10,610 bases of DNA from Candidatus Rokuibacteriota bacterium (GCA_003220195.1 QHRT01000029.1:7439-18048); one strand, 5' to 3'. Shown: positions 1 through 5,953, numbered from the stretch's first letter. Program-made: numbers and translations. The notes: generated from the sequence alone by a model not told the origin.

Positions 1-507
1 CACGGCTACTCGCTCGCCACCGCGCGGCAACACGGGATGCCCGAGGAGCAGCTGGCGGACCTCGCGCACGGCGTGCTGCTCCACGACATCGGCAAGATCG
101 GGATTCCCGACGGCATCTTGTTGAAGCCGGGTCCGCTGACGCCGAGCGAGTGGAGCATCATGCGCCGGCATCCGGAGATCGGCAAACGGCTGCTCGAGCG
201 GATCCCCTTTCTGCACGGCGCCATCCCGATCGTCTACCACCACCACGAACGGTGGGACGGGACCGGATATCCGCTCGGGCTCAACGGCGAGGCCATCCCG
301 CTCGGCGCGCGCATCTTCGCCGTCGTCGACGCCTTCGACGCGATGACCTTCGACCGGCCGTACTCGAAGGCGGTGCCGTTTGCCGCCGCGAAGGCCGAGA
401 TCCAGCGCTGCGCCGGGACGCATTTCGACCCGAGCGTCGTCGCGTCGTTCCTCGAAGTTCCCGAGTCCGTGCTGGACGAGATCCGCACGCGCAGCGTCGA
501 AGAATAA
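1..507 (+). CDS. HD-GYP domain protein, C-terminal part (putative cyclic-di-GMP phosphodiesterase)
   Basis: The reading frame is open to the left edge, so the N-terminus lies outside the window; 168 residues are visible. HD-GYP proteins are metal-dependent phosphodiesterases that hydrolyse cyclic di-GMP, usually fused to a receiver, GAF or other sensor domain. Seen here: His1, at the place of the family's first conserved His; HDIGKIGIPD at residues 28-37 with the HD pair and Lys32; His57 in RRHPEIG; HHERWDGTGYP at 81-91, which is the GYP signature; and DAFDAMTFDRPY after it. All catalytic landmarks expected in this half are intact, so an active enzyme is likely. Any sensory domain would be upstream and cannot be seen. 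The TAA stop lies only 2 bp from the stop of the oppositely oriented oxidoreductase gene, leaving no room for a separate terminator. Confidence 0.93.
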   Translation, partial: HGYSLATARQHGMPEEQLADLAHGVLLHDIGKIGIPDGILLKPGPLTPSEWSIMRRHPEIGKRLLERIPFLHGAIPIVYHHHERWDGTGYPLGLNGEAIPLGARIFAVVDAFDAMTFDRPYSKAVPFAAAKAEIQRCAGTHFDPSVVASFLEVPESVLDEIRTRSVEE

Positions 508-509
508 CA

Positions 510-1490
510 CTAGCCTTCGAGGTCCACCGGCTGGCGCTCGGCCAGCGAGCGATACGCGGCCAGCACGACTTCGAGATCGCGCCGACCCGACACGCCGTCG
601 CTTTCCGGCGGCGTTCCCGAGTCGATCGCCTCGCGGAACCGGCGGAGCTGGAGCTCGTGGCCTCGCACGTCGCGCCGGAAGACCCGCACGCGCACGCGGC
701 CTTCGACCCTCGTCACGACGAACCTGCCGCGGTTGTCGGCGAAGCCGGCGCCGCGCTCGCCGGTCAGCGTCGCCCACTGGAGCTTCGGCACCCCCGGCGT
801 GGCGAGGGAGTTCGACACGAACCCGACGACGCCGCCCTCCAGCGCGGCGAGGAGGCTGATCGAATCCTCTCCGCCGAGATCGGCGAGCATCCTGGGCGGA
901 GACAGCGCAAAGACGCGCCGGACCTCGCCGCCCCACCAGCGCAGCGCGTGGACGTAGTGGATGCCGCCATCGATCAGCGCGCCGCCGCCCGCCGCCGACG
1001 ACGACAGTCGCCAGCCCGTTTGCCGCCGGAATCCGCGGGCCACCAGATGGACCTCCCGCAGGGGACCGAGGGCTTTCGCGGACAGGAGCGCGCGGACGTG
1101 GCGGAACGCGGGCATGAAACGAAAGTTCTCCCCGACCATCAGGACGCGGCCCGCCGATCGCGCGGCATCCAGCATGCGATCGGCCTCGTCGAGCGTCCGC
1201 GCGATCGGCTTCTCGACCAGCGCGTGTCGGCCGGCCGCGAACGCGTCGAGCGCGTCGGCGACGTGACGGTCGTGCGGCGTGCAGACGATCGTCGCGACGG
1301 CGCGCGGGTCGGCGAGCGCCGCGCGGTACGAGCCGAATGCGGCGATGCCCCGAAATTCCCGCGCGTACGCCCGGGCCCGCCCCTCGTCCCGGCTCGCGAA
1401 GATGAGCGGAATCCCGAGCCGGCGCGCCGCCTCCGCGTGCCGGCGCGCGATCCAGCCGCAGCCGAGGATGACGAACGCATCGCGTGCCAT
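510..1490 (-). CDS. Gfo/Idh/MocA family NAD(P)-dependent oxidoreductase
   Basis: The 326-aa protein has the usual length for this family of dehydrogenases, which act mostly on sugars, inositols and related polyols. The N-terminal Rossmann fold begins with VILGCGWIA (residues 7-15), a GxGxxA variant of the dinucleotide-binding loop. EKP follows at 93-95, carrying the conserved Lys of the family. The C-terminal α/β domain contains GGGALIDGGIHYVHALRWWGG (written here as its landmarks GGG168-170, Asp174 and His178), matching the family's substrate-site D...H pattern. Start is the ATG at 1490; no convincing Shine-Dalgarno precedes it. It stands alone, tail-to-tail with the HD-GYP gene and divergent from the thiolase operon, 55 bp from the thiolase start, so the two may share a promoter region. 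Substrate cannot be deduced from the sequence. Confidence 0.93.
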   Translation of the reverse strand: MARDAFVILGCGWIARRHAEAARRLGIPLIFASRDEGRARAYAREFRGIAAFGSYRAALADPRAVATIVCTPHDRHVADALDAFAAGRHALVEKPIARTLDEADRMLDAARSAGRVLMVGENFRFMPAFRHVRALLSAKALGPLREVHLVARGFRRQTGWRLSSSAAGGGALIDGGIHYVHALRWWGGEVRRVFALSPPRMLADLGGEDSISLLAALEGGVVGFVSNSLATPGVPKLQWATLTGERGAGFADNRGRFVVTRVEGRVRVRVFRRDVRGHELQLRRFREAIDSGTPPESDGVSGRRDLEVVLAAYRSLAERQPVDLEG

Positions 1491-1519
1491 CGACGCCGAT
1501 GCTAAAGCACTCCGTGCGC

Positions 1520-1525
1520 TATGAT
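1520..1525 (+). promoter_or_regulatory. Possible -10 element of the thiolase operon
   Basis: TATGAT matches 5 of 6 bases of the sigma-70 -10 consensus and lies about 20 bp before the thiolase start. It would give a leader of roughly 14 nt that still contains the GAGGAG Shine-Dalgarno (1534-1539). No good -35 element is visible 16-18 bp upstream, so the call is weak. Confidence 0.3.
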
Positions 1526-1545
1526 CACCCTACGAGGAGAACACC

Positions 1546-2661
1546 ATGCGACGAGTCGCGGTGCTGGGGGTCGGCGTCACGAAGTTCGGCAAGCACGACC
1601 GGACGTCCGGGGAGTTGTTCGCCGAAGCCGCCGTCGAGGCGCTCGCCGACGCCGGGATCGAGCCGCGGCAGGTCCAGGCGCTCTACTACGGCAACGTCGT
1701 GGGCGGCGAGACGGAAAAGCAGTTGCACACCGGACCGCAGGCCGCCTCCATCCTCGGGATCCCGGGCGTGCCGACCACGCGCATCGAGACGGCGTGCGCC
1801 AGCTCGCACGCGGCGTTCCGCCACGCGGTGATGGAGATCGGCGCGGGCGTCTCCGACGTGGTGCTGGTCGGCGGTGGCGAGAGGGTCCTGAACGTGACCA
1901 CGGAAGAGTCCACCGAGTACTTCGCGTACGCCTCCGACGCGACGTGGGAGCAGACCCTCGGGCTCACCTTCCCCGGAGTCTTCGCGCTCATCGCGCGCGC
2001 GCACATGACGAAGTACGGCACGACCGAGGAGCAGATGGCCGCGGTCGCAGTGAAGAACCACCATCACGGCACGCTGAATCCCAAGGCGCAGTTCCAGAAG
2101 GAGATCACGGTCGAACAGGTCATGCGCTCGCCGAAGGTCGCCGATCCGCTCAAGCTCTACGATTGCTGCCCGTTCTCGGACGGCGGCGCGGCGGTCGTGC
2201 TGGTCTCCGAGGACATCGCGCGCGGCCGGCGACGGGCGATCTGGGTCCTGTCGAGCGCTGCGGCGTCGGATTTCATGCTGCTCGGCGACAAACGGGACCT
2301 GTCGCGCGTGCCGGCCACCGAGCGCGCCGCGGCCGCGGCGTATCGCGACGCCGGCTGCGGACCCGAGGACGTCGACGTCGCGACCGAGGGCCTCGGGCTC
2401 TTCGAGGCGGGCACGGGCGGTGTCGCCGCGGAGAAAGGCTGGACGAGTCTCGGCGGCAAGGTGCCGGTGAATCCGTCCGGCGGACTCAAGGCCAAGGGAC
2501 ATCCGATCGGCGCCACCGGCGCCGCGCAGGTGGCGGAGATCGTCACGCAGCTTCGCGGCGAAGCCGGACCACGCCAGGTCGACGGCGCCCGGACGGGCCT
2601 GGTCCATACACTCGGCGGCAACACGGCGACGGTCTGCGTCAGCCTCCTCGGCCGCGAGTGA
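1546..2661 (+). CDS. SCP2/SCPx-type thiolase family protein lacking the HDCF segment
   Basis: The 371-aa product belongs to the thiolase superfamily (acyl-CoA C-acyltransferases), in the SCP2-like branch that pairs with DUF35 proteins. Start: ATG with GAGGAG 6 bp upstream. Seen: nucleophile region ETACASSHAA with Cys84; DCCPFSDGGAAVVLVSED near 206-223; NPSGGLKAKGHPIGATG with GHP at 318-320 (His319); and a C-terminal VHTLGGNTAT near 353-362. Family members normally read DVAEVHDCFTIAE...EDLGL between about residues 275 and 285. Here DVDVA (275-279) runs directly into TEGLGLFEAGTGG, so roughly 13 residues including the HDCF motif are absent in frame. That motif contributes to the active site in this branch, so condensation or thiolysis may be impaired or altered. 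The gene overlaps the DUF35 gene by 4 bp, indicating coupling. Substrate is not evident. Confidence 0.92.
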   Translation: MRRVAVLGVGVTKFGKHDRTSGELFAEAAVEALADAGIEPRQVQALYYGNVVGGETEKQLHTGPQAASILGIPGVPTTRIETACASSHAAFRHAVMEIGAGVSDVVLVGGGERVLNVTTEESTEYFAYASDATWEQTLGLTFPGVFALIARAHMTKYGTTEEQMAAVAVKNHHHGTLNPKAQFQKEITVEQVMRSPKVADPLKLYDCCPFSDGGAAVVLVSEDIARGRRRAIWVLSSAAASDFMLLGDKRDLSRVPATERAAAAAYRDAGCGPEDVDVATEGLGLFEAGTGGVAAEKGWTSLGGKVPVNPSGGLKAKGHPIGATGAAQVAEIVTQLRGEAGPRQVDGARTGLVHTLGGNTATVCVSLLGRE

Positions 2662-3047
2662 AGGCGGTGAGCGAGCCCGTGATCACCCTCAAGAACTTCT
2701 TCGAGCGCGCGCGCGAAGGCCAGCTCACCGGCATTCGCTGCACGGCGTGCGGCGAGATCGCGATTCCCCCGAAAGAGTTCTGTCCGGCCTGCGGCAAGCG
2801 CGCGTGGGCTCCGGTGCCGCTCTCCGGCGAGGGAACGATCGACAGCTTCACGGTGATCCGTGTCGCGCCGCGGTCGTTCGCGGGCGATGCTCCGTACGCG
2901 ATCGCCCACGTCCGCCTCGTCGAGGGTCCGGGCCTGCTGGGGCGCGTTCTCGACGTGCCGCTCGATCGGCTGAGCGTCGGCCTCCGCGTCACGTTCCGGC
3001 CGCTGATCGCGAGCGAACAGACGTCCGTGGGGTTCGTCCCCGCCTGA
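2658..3047 (+). CDS. DUF35 Zn-ribbon/OB-fold acyl-CoA-binding protein (thiolase partner)
   Basis: The protein of about 129 aa has the standard DUF35 layout. An N-terminal helix (ITLKNFFERAREGQLTGIRC as landmarks around residues 9-28) leads into a rubredoxin-like zinc ribbon, CTAC-x10-CPAC. An OB-fold follows, with SGEGTIDSFTVIRVAP and a YAIAHVRLVEGPGLLGRV strand pattern. DUF35 proteins form complexes with SCP2-type thiolases; in the archaeal thiolase/HMG-CoA synthase complex the DUF35 subunit links the enzymes and helps shuttle CoA intermediates. Here it follows the thiolase with a GTGA overlap, giving GTG at 2658 as the start; in-frame GTG codons at 2667 and 2679 are alternatives because no start has a strong Shine-Dalgarno. 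All four cysteines are intact, in contrast to the altered thiolase. Confidence 0.9.
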   Translation: MKAVSEPVITLKNFFERAREGQLTGIRCTACGEIAIPPKEFCPACGKRAWAPVPLSGEGTIDSFTVIRVAPRSFAGDAPYAIAHVRLVEGPGLLGRVLDVPLDRLSVGLRVTFRPLIASEQTSVGFVPA

Positions 3048-3063
3048 CCGGGAGACCACGACG

Positions 3064-3088
3064 GCGTGACGAGGACTCGCCGTCACGC
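3064..3088 (+). terminator. Hairpin after the thiolase-DUF35 operon, possible terminator
   Basis: GCGTGACG (3064-3071) and CGTCACGC (3081-3088) form a perfect 8-bp stem with a 9-nt loop, starting 17 bp after the DUF35 stop. No uridine run follows, so it may only be a 3'-end stabiliser or a weak terminator. It suggests that the patatin gene is transcribed separately. Confidence 0.4.
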
Positions 3089-3133
3089 TCGGTCTCGCTC
3101 GCCTGCTTCGACATCACGCAACGGAGGACGACG

Positions 3134-4120
3134 ATGCCGAGCGTCTCACCGTCCCGCCGACGCCTGGTCTTCGCGACCCTGTCGATCACGATGGCTTTCG
3201 CTCTCGGTCCCGGCGGCACGGAAGCGGGCTGCGACGCCGTCGCGTCCGGTCTCGACATCCCGACGGCGCTGATCTTCTCCGGCGGCGGGGCCAAGGGCGC
3301 GTGGGAGGCCGGCGTGGCGACGGCGCTGGTTCGCGCGGGACTCCCGATCCGTGTCGCCGCCGGATCCTCGGCGGGAGCGCTCAACGCGGCGATGCTCGCG
3401 GATGGACGCCTCGAGAAGCTCGAGGAGACGTGGCGCACGATCAGTCGCGACCGGGTGTATCGACTCCGTTCTCGCGTCGTGCTCACGGGTCTTCTGCCCG
3501 GCTGGCTCACCGTCCTCGGCCTCGGCTCGGCGTCGTCGCTGATGGACTCCCGGCCGCTCCGCGAGCTGATCGTGACGTCGCTCGATTTCGAGCGCGTCCG
3601 CGCGTCCGAGCTGCGCGCGATCGTGGTCGCCACCGATCTCGTGCGGCGCGAGACGCGGGTGTTCGACAACGCCGTGCTGACGCCCGACGTGCTGCTCGCC
3701 GCCGCCGCCCTGCCCGGGGTCTTCCCGCCGGTCGAGGTCGACGGGCGGCTCCTCGTCGACGGCGGCCTCACCGGTCGCGCGCCCGTGCTGGATGCGCTCG
3801 GGTCCGATCGGACGCTGCGTCGAGCGATCGTGCTGGTGAGCTACGCGACCGGAGAGCACGGGCGCGCTCCGACGTCGGTGCGCCGCGCCCTGGAAGAGGC
3901 GTTCGAGACCGCGATGGTGCATCAGATCCGTCGCGACACCGAGCTTGCGCGGCTCAAACATCCCGACGTCGACGTGGTCTCGATCACCCCGGCGCGAGCG
4001 ATCGATCTCCGCCCGCTCGACTTCGATCCCGCGCGCACCAGCGACGCGTTCGAGCGCGGCCGCGCCGACGGGGCTGCCTGTGTCGACCGCTGGACAGACG
4101 ACACGCGCCGGCCGCGCTGA
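3134..4120 (+). CDS. Exported patatin-like phospholipase
   Basis: The 328-aa protein is a patatin-family serine acyl hydrolase acting on phospholipids or other acyl esters. Start: ATG with GGAGG 6 bp upstream. The N-terminus is a likely Sec signal peptide: RRR at 8-10, a hydrophobic stretch from about 11 to 25, and a plausible signal peptidase I site after TEA31. Cys33 lies just after it, but the residues before it do not form a good lipobox. Catalytic landmarks are complete: oxyanion loop GGGAKG (50-55), nucleophile elbow GSSAG with Ser79, and DGG with Asp209 of the Ser-Asp dyad. A basic and hydrophobic stretch between 105 and 140 may be a lid or membrane-contact region. Substrate is unknown. 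It has no obvious operon partner; a hairpin separates it from the DUF35 gene. Length fits a single-domain bacterial patatin without a C-terminal barrel. Confidence 0.92.
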   Translation: MPSVSPSRRRLVFATLSITMAFALGPGGTEAGCDAVASGLDIPTALIFSGGGAKGAWEAGVATALVRAGLPIRVAAGSSAGALNAAMLADGRLEKLEETWRTISRDRVYRLRSRVVLTGLLPGWLTVLGLGSASSLMDSRPLRELIVTSLDFERVRASELRAIVVATDLVRRETRVFDNAVLTPDVLLAAAALPGVFPPVEVDGRLLVDGGLTGRAPVLDALGSDRTLRRAIVLVSYATGEHGRAPTSVRRALEEAFETAMVHQIRRDTELARLKHPDVDVVSITPARAIDLRPLDFDPARTSDAFERGRADGAACVDRWTDDTRRPR

Positions 4121-4170
4121 AACCCTCCGCAACTCGATACCCGCTCGATTCGCTGGCACCGCGGTCGGAG

Positions 4171-4176
4171 AGGAGG
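4171..4176 (+). promoter_or_regulatory. Strong Shine-Dalgarno of the hydrophobic micro-ORF
   Basis: AGGAGG, a perfect Shine-Dalgarno core, lies 6 bp before the ATG at 4183. It is among the best ribosome sites in the window and is the main reason for calling the 26-aa ORF a gene. Confidence 0.7.
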
Positions 4177-4182
4177 TACGCG

Positions 4183-4263
4183 ATGATCTTGATACTGCTG
4201 TGGCTGCTCGGGTTGCCGCTGAGCTTGATCTTGATTCTCTTCCTGCTCGGCGTCGGCCGGTAG
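4183..4263 (+). CDS. Small hydrophobic membrane protein, 26 aa
   Basis: The ORF encodes a 26-residue peptide composed almost only of Leu, Ile, Val, Gly and Phe, with one Trp and a single Pro in the middle and Gly-Val-Gly-Arg at the end. It would form a single transmembrane helix. Support is contextual: a perfect AGGAGG at ideal spacing, a clean TAG stop, and a strong hairpin beginning 16 bp after the stop. The style recalls very small bacterial membrane proteins such as the lmo0937/DUF5670 type, but it is shorter and I cannot assign it to a family. It follows the patatin gene by 62 bp and might be cotranscribed with it. Function unknown; a stress-related or membrane-modulating peptide is only a guess. 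Confidence 0.6.
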   Translation: MILILLWLLGLPLSLILILFLLGVGR

Positions 4264-4278
4264 GATGACGACGCTCGA

Positions 4279-4310
4279 GATCGGGGGGAGCGAACCGGCT
4301 CCCCTCGATC
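4279..4310 (+). terminator. Strong hairpin terminator after the micro-ORF
   Basis: Arms 4279-4291 (GATCGGGGGGAGC) and 4298-4310 (GCTCCCCTCGATC) pair over 13 bp with a single G-U wobble and a 6-nt loop, GAACCG. Only a short pyrimidine stretch, GTCTTCC, follows rather than a run of T. It probably ends transcription from the patatin/micro-ORF side and insulates the regulatory region downstream. Confidence 0.6.
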
Positions 4311-4315
4311 GTCTT

Positions 4316-4327
4316 CCGCTCGAGCGG
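4316..4327. repeat. Perfect 12-bp palindrome
   Basis: CCGCTCGAGCGG is a perfect palindrome between the terminator hairpin and the phased TCAT repeats. It could be a dimeric regulator site or an additional terminator stem. There is no second copy at the matching position near the other TCAT element, so it is not clearly part of that regulon. Confidence 0.35.
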
Positions 4328-4334
4328 TAAGAAC

Positions 4335-4365
4335 GTTTTCATCCCCGTCTCATCGCGTCTTCATG
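4335..4365 (+). promoter_or_regulatory. Triple 11-bp-phased TCAT operator (site A), upstream of the TPR gene
   Basis: TCAT occurs at 4339, 4350 and 4361, exactly 11 bp apart, in the extended forms TTTTCATC, GTCTCATC and TCTTCATG. Three half-sites one helical turn apart on the same face is the layout recognised by tandem dimers of OmpR/PhoB-family response regulators. Such a regulator is encoded in the window at 7465-8139. The element matches site B (6001-6038), including the leading GTT, the central TCTCATC and the final TTCATG. It ends 13 bp before the first ATG (4379) and 28 bp before the second (4394). That fits either a box replacing a -35 element for a near-leaderless mRNA, or repression. 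Assignment to this regulator is inference. Confidence 0.6.
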
Positions 4366-4378
4366 CCGGCGCGCCACG

Positions 4379-4774
4379 ATGGTGCGACACGTCATGAAGG
4401 CTCGTCTGCCGTCTCCCCGCTTCGCGTGGTGCCTCCTGATCGTCGCGGCCACGCTCGGTCTGGCCCTGGCCGGCGCTCACTGGCGAGCGCGTCAGGCCAC
4501 CGACGTCGGCGAGCGCCTGGTCGTCGAGGGCCATTACCGCCGCGCGATCCGGACCCTGTCGCGCGCGGTGGCTCTGGCGCCGGACGAAGCGCGCGCGCAC
4601 TTCTATCTCGGCATCGCGTATTCGCGCATCGGGATGCCCGAGGGCGCCATGGCTCACCTGCGTGAAGCCGTCCGCCTTGCGCCTCGCGAGCCCCGCTATC
4701 GCGAGACGCTCGATCACGCGACGCGCGACACTGCACAGGACGTGTGCGGCGATCGCTGCGCCGAGTCGCACTGA
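4379..4774 (+). CDS. Membrane-anchored TPR-repeat protein
   Basis: The 131-aa protein has an N-terminal hydrophobic segment (about residues 15-34, FAWCLLIVAATLGLALAG), probably an uncleaved anchor or signal peptide. Two TPR units follow: about 43-70 (GERLVVEGHYRRAIRTLSRA...) and 71-104, whose AHFYLGIAYSRIG and AMAHLREAVRLAP give typical A/B helices. TPR units bind partner proteins, and this one would sit on the outer face of the cytoplasmic membrane. The tail carries Cys123 and Cys127 in CGDRCAESH, a C-x3-C-x3-H cluster that could form a disulphide or bind a metal. Neither start, ATG 4379 or ATG 4394 (beginning MKARL), has a Shine-Dalgarno; 4394 fits best if the upstream phased operator is part of the promoter. 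It converges on the 329-aa unknown gene, which carries the same operator. Confidence 0.8.
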   Translation: MVRHVMKARLPSPRFAWCLLIVAATLGLALAGAHWRARQATDVGERLVVEGHYRRAIRTLSRAVALAPDEARAHFYLGIAYSRIGMPEGAMAHLREAVRLAPREPRYRETLDHATRDTAQDVCGDRCAESH

Positions 4775-4781
4775 TTGACAT

Positions 4782-4844
4782 GGGGCCTCGAAATGGCCCC
4801 CAATCCCCCAACGCTCGGAAGCGCCCCGGCACAGCCAGGGCGCT
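4782..4844. terminator. Two hairpins between convergent genes, possible bidirectional terminator
   Basis: The 90-bp gap between two convergent stop codons holds two inverted repeats. GGGGCC (4782-4787) pairs with GGCCCC (4795-4800) across a 7-nt loop. AGCGCCC (4820-4826) pairs with GGGCGCT (4838-4844) across an 11-nt loop. Neither is followed by a T run on either strand, so efficiency is uncertain, but location and symmetry fit termination from both sides. Confidence 0.45.
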
Positions 4845-4864
4845 CCTCGAGCACGCGCGAGAGT

Positions 4865-5854
4865 TCAGGAGCGGCGCGACCACCCGTTCAGTCGCGCCGT
4901 CAACGACGGAACGTCGGGCTGCCGCACCGGAATGCTGTACGGAATCAGGAAGAGCCAGCGGCCCCACGCGCCGTTCCGCTCGCTGGCGGGCCACGAGAGC
5001 GCACGACGCAGATCGGCAAGGACCAGCCGGATCCAGAGCTTCCAGCGCGGCAATTCTCCGGCGGGGACCGTGGCGACCAGCGCCTGGGCCAGTTGACCCG
5101 TCGGCGCAAGCTGATCGACCGCCGTCGACAGCGCGGGCGCTTGCGTCGGGGCATCGGTGGACCCGTCGCCTGGCGCGAACACGCACTCGACGATCCACCG
5201 GTGCGTCCTCAAGATCAGCTGGCGGCGCACGATCGGTTCGGCGCCGAGCCACGTGGGCGCCATGTTGCGATACCACGCGATCAGCGCCTGATCGACGGGG
5301 CCGGCGTCGGCACCTCCGGCGACGCGAGGAGACGTGACGGAGGCCAGCAGGGGTGCTTCCGCGCGCCCCAGGGGGACTTCCGGGCCGATGGACGCAGGGG
5401 CGTACCTCACCGGCGCGTCCTCGCGCCCCACGGGTGCGTCATCGCACCTCACCGGCGCGTCCTCGCGGCGCACGGGCGCGTCCTCGCGCCCCTCGCTGCC
5501 CAGCACTGCAGCACGCCGACGGTCGCCGAGGCGCGCGATTGCGATCTCGGACAGCTCGGCGCGGCGAGCGGGGTCGGCATCGTAGCGGCACGGCCATCGC
5601 CGGAGGATGTGGACGACCTGTCGCAAGGGACGCCACTGGAGCACCACGGGCGCGTCGCTATTCCCGGCCGACCGCAACGCCTTCGTCAGGACGTTTGCGA
5701 CGAGCCGGGTCTCCGCGGACCAGCGGGTTCGCTCGTGGGGCAACGGCACGAGCGTGTGCCGGAGCAGCAGCGCGAGCCGACCGTGCGGAGACTCGAACAC
5801 GGCGACCAGCTCGGGATTTTCGCGACACACGGCCTCGAACGTTGGAGCCCACAT
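4865..5854 (-). CDS. Unrecognised 329-aa protein with four REDAPV heptapeptide repeats
   Basis: I do not recognise a family. The chosen start, ATG at 5854 (MWAPTFEAVC), has AGAGGAGG 5 bp upstream; an in-frame GTG at 5914 would add 20 residues but has no ribosome site. No signal peptide or clear membrane segment is seen. Residues 1-115 look globular, with an Arg-rich, Leu/Val-patterned sequence (RLALLLRHTLVPLPHERTRW). Residues 122-149 are four 7-residue repeats of the form G/R-R/C-E/D-D-A-P-V, followed by a Pro-rich degenerate stretch to about 170, probably a flexible linker. Residues 185-329 form a second region rich in Trp and Arg (LIAWYRNMAP, RTHRWIVECVF, WKLWIRLVLADLRRALSW), ending GWSRRS. 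It lies downstream of the kinase gene on the same strand, behind phased operator B, suggesting control by the adjacent two-component system. Protein reality is supported by start context and amphipathic patterning rather than homology. Confidence 0.65.
   Translation of the reverse strand: MWAPTFEAVCRENPELVAVFESPHGRLALLLRHTLVPLPHERTRWSAETRLVANVLTKALRSAGNSDAPVVLQWRPLRQVVHILRRWPCRYDADPARRAELSEIAIARLGDRRRAAVLGSEGREDAPVRREDAPVRCDDAPVGREDAPVRYAPASIGPEVPLGRAEAPLLASVTSPRVAGGADAGPVDQALIAWYRNMAPTWLGAEPIVRRQLILRTHRWIVECVFAPGDGSTDAPTQAPALSTAVDQLAPTGQLAQALVATVPAGELPRWKLWIRLVLADLRRALSWPASERNGAWGRWLFLIPYSIPVRQPDVPSLTARLNGWSRRS
5408..5491 (-). repeat. Four tandem 21-bp coding repeats
   Basis: Units at 5408-5428, 5429-5449, 5450-5470 and 5471-5491 share the pattern CAC-(C/G)GG-(C/T)GCGTC-(C/A)TCGC on the + strand. 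The units alternate slightly (CACCGG in 1 and 3, CACGGG in 2 and 4), as if an earlier duplication had involved a 42-bp double unit. On the minus strand they encode the heptapeptide repeats of the 329-aa protein. A 21-bp unit keeps the frame, so copy number could vary between strains without disrupting the gene. Confidence 0.85.
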
Positions 5855-5859
5855 GAGCG

Positions 5860-5867
5860 CCTCCTCT
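5860..5867 (-). promoter_or_regulatory. Shine-Dalgarno fixing the start of the 329-aa gene
   Basis: On the minus strand AGAGGAGG lies 5 bp before the ATG at 5854. The alternative GTG at 5914 has nothing comparable, so this site decides the start. Confidence 0.6.
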
Positions 5868-5928
5868 GGCAGTTCGTGGACCCGATCGAGCGTGAAGCGC
5901 CGCGACAGGTTCACGAAACCGCGGATCG

Positions 5929-5953
5929 TGGCGCGCCGGCCCCCGGCGCGCCA
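5929..5953 (-). promoter_or_regulatory. Perfect 11-bp GC hairpin in the leader of the 329-aa gene
   Basis: TGGCGCGCCGG (5929-5939) and CCGGCGCGCCA (5943-5953) are exact reverse complements separated by 3 nt. The hairpin lies between the phased operator (6001-6038) and the ribosome site at 5860-5867, so it would be in the 5' untranslated leader. A stem this stable could pause or end transcription, protect the RNA, or act as an attenuator. No T run follows on the minus strand, which argues against a simple terminator. Confidence 0.5.

Noticed and set aside
150..1505. 451-codon + strand frame overlapping the HD-GYP and oxidoreductase genes
   Set aside because: It overlaps two well-supported genes in other frames, and its Arg-rich composition is typical of an out-of-frame shadow.
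3222..3234. Lipobox making the patatin a lipoprotein (Cys33)
   Set aside because: The residues before Cys33 are Thr-Glu-Ala-Gly, lacking the Leu/Val at -3; a signal peptidase I site after TEA31 is more likely.
5408..5491. CRISPR array
   Set aside because: The 21-bp units are directly adjacent with no spacers and keep the reading frame of a gene, so they are a coding minisatellite.
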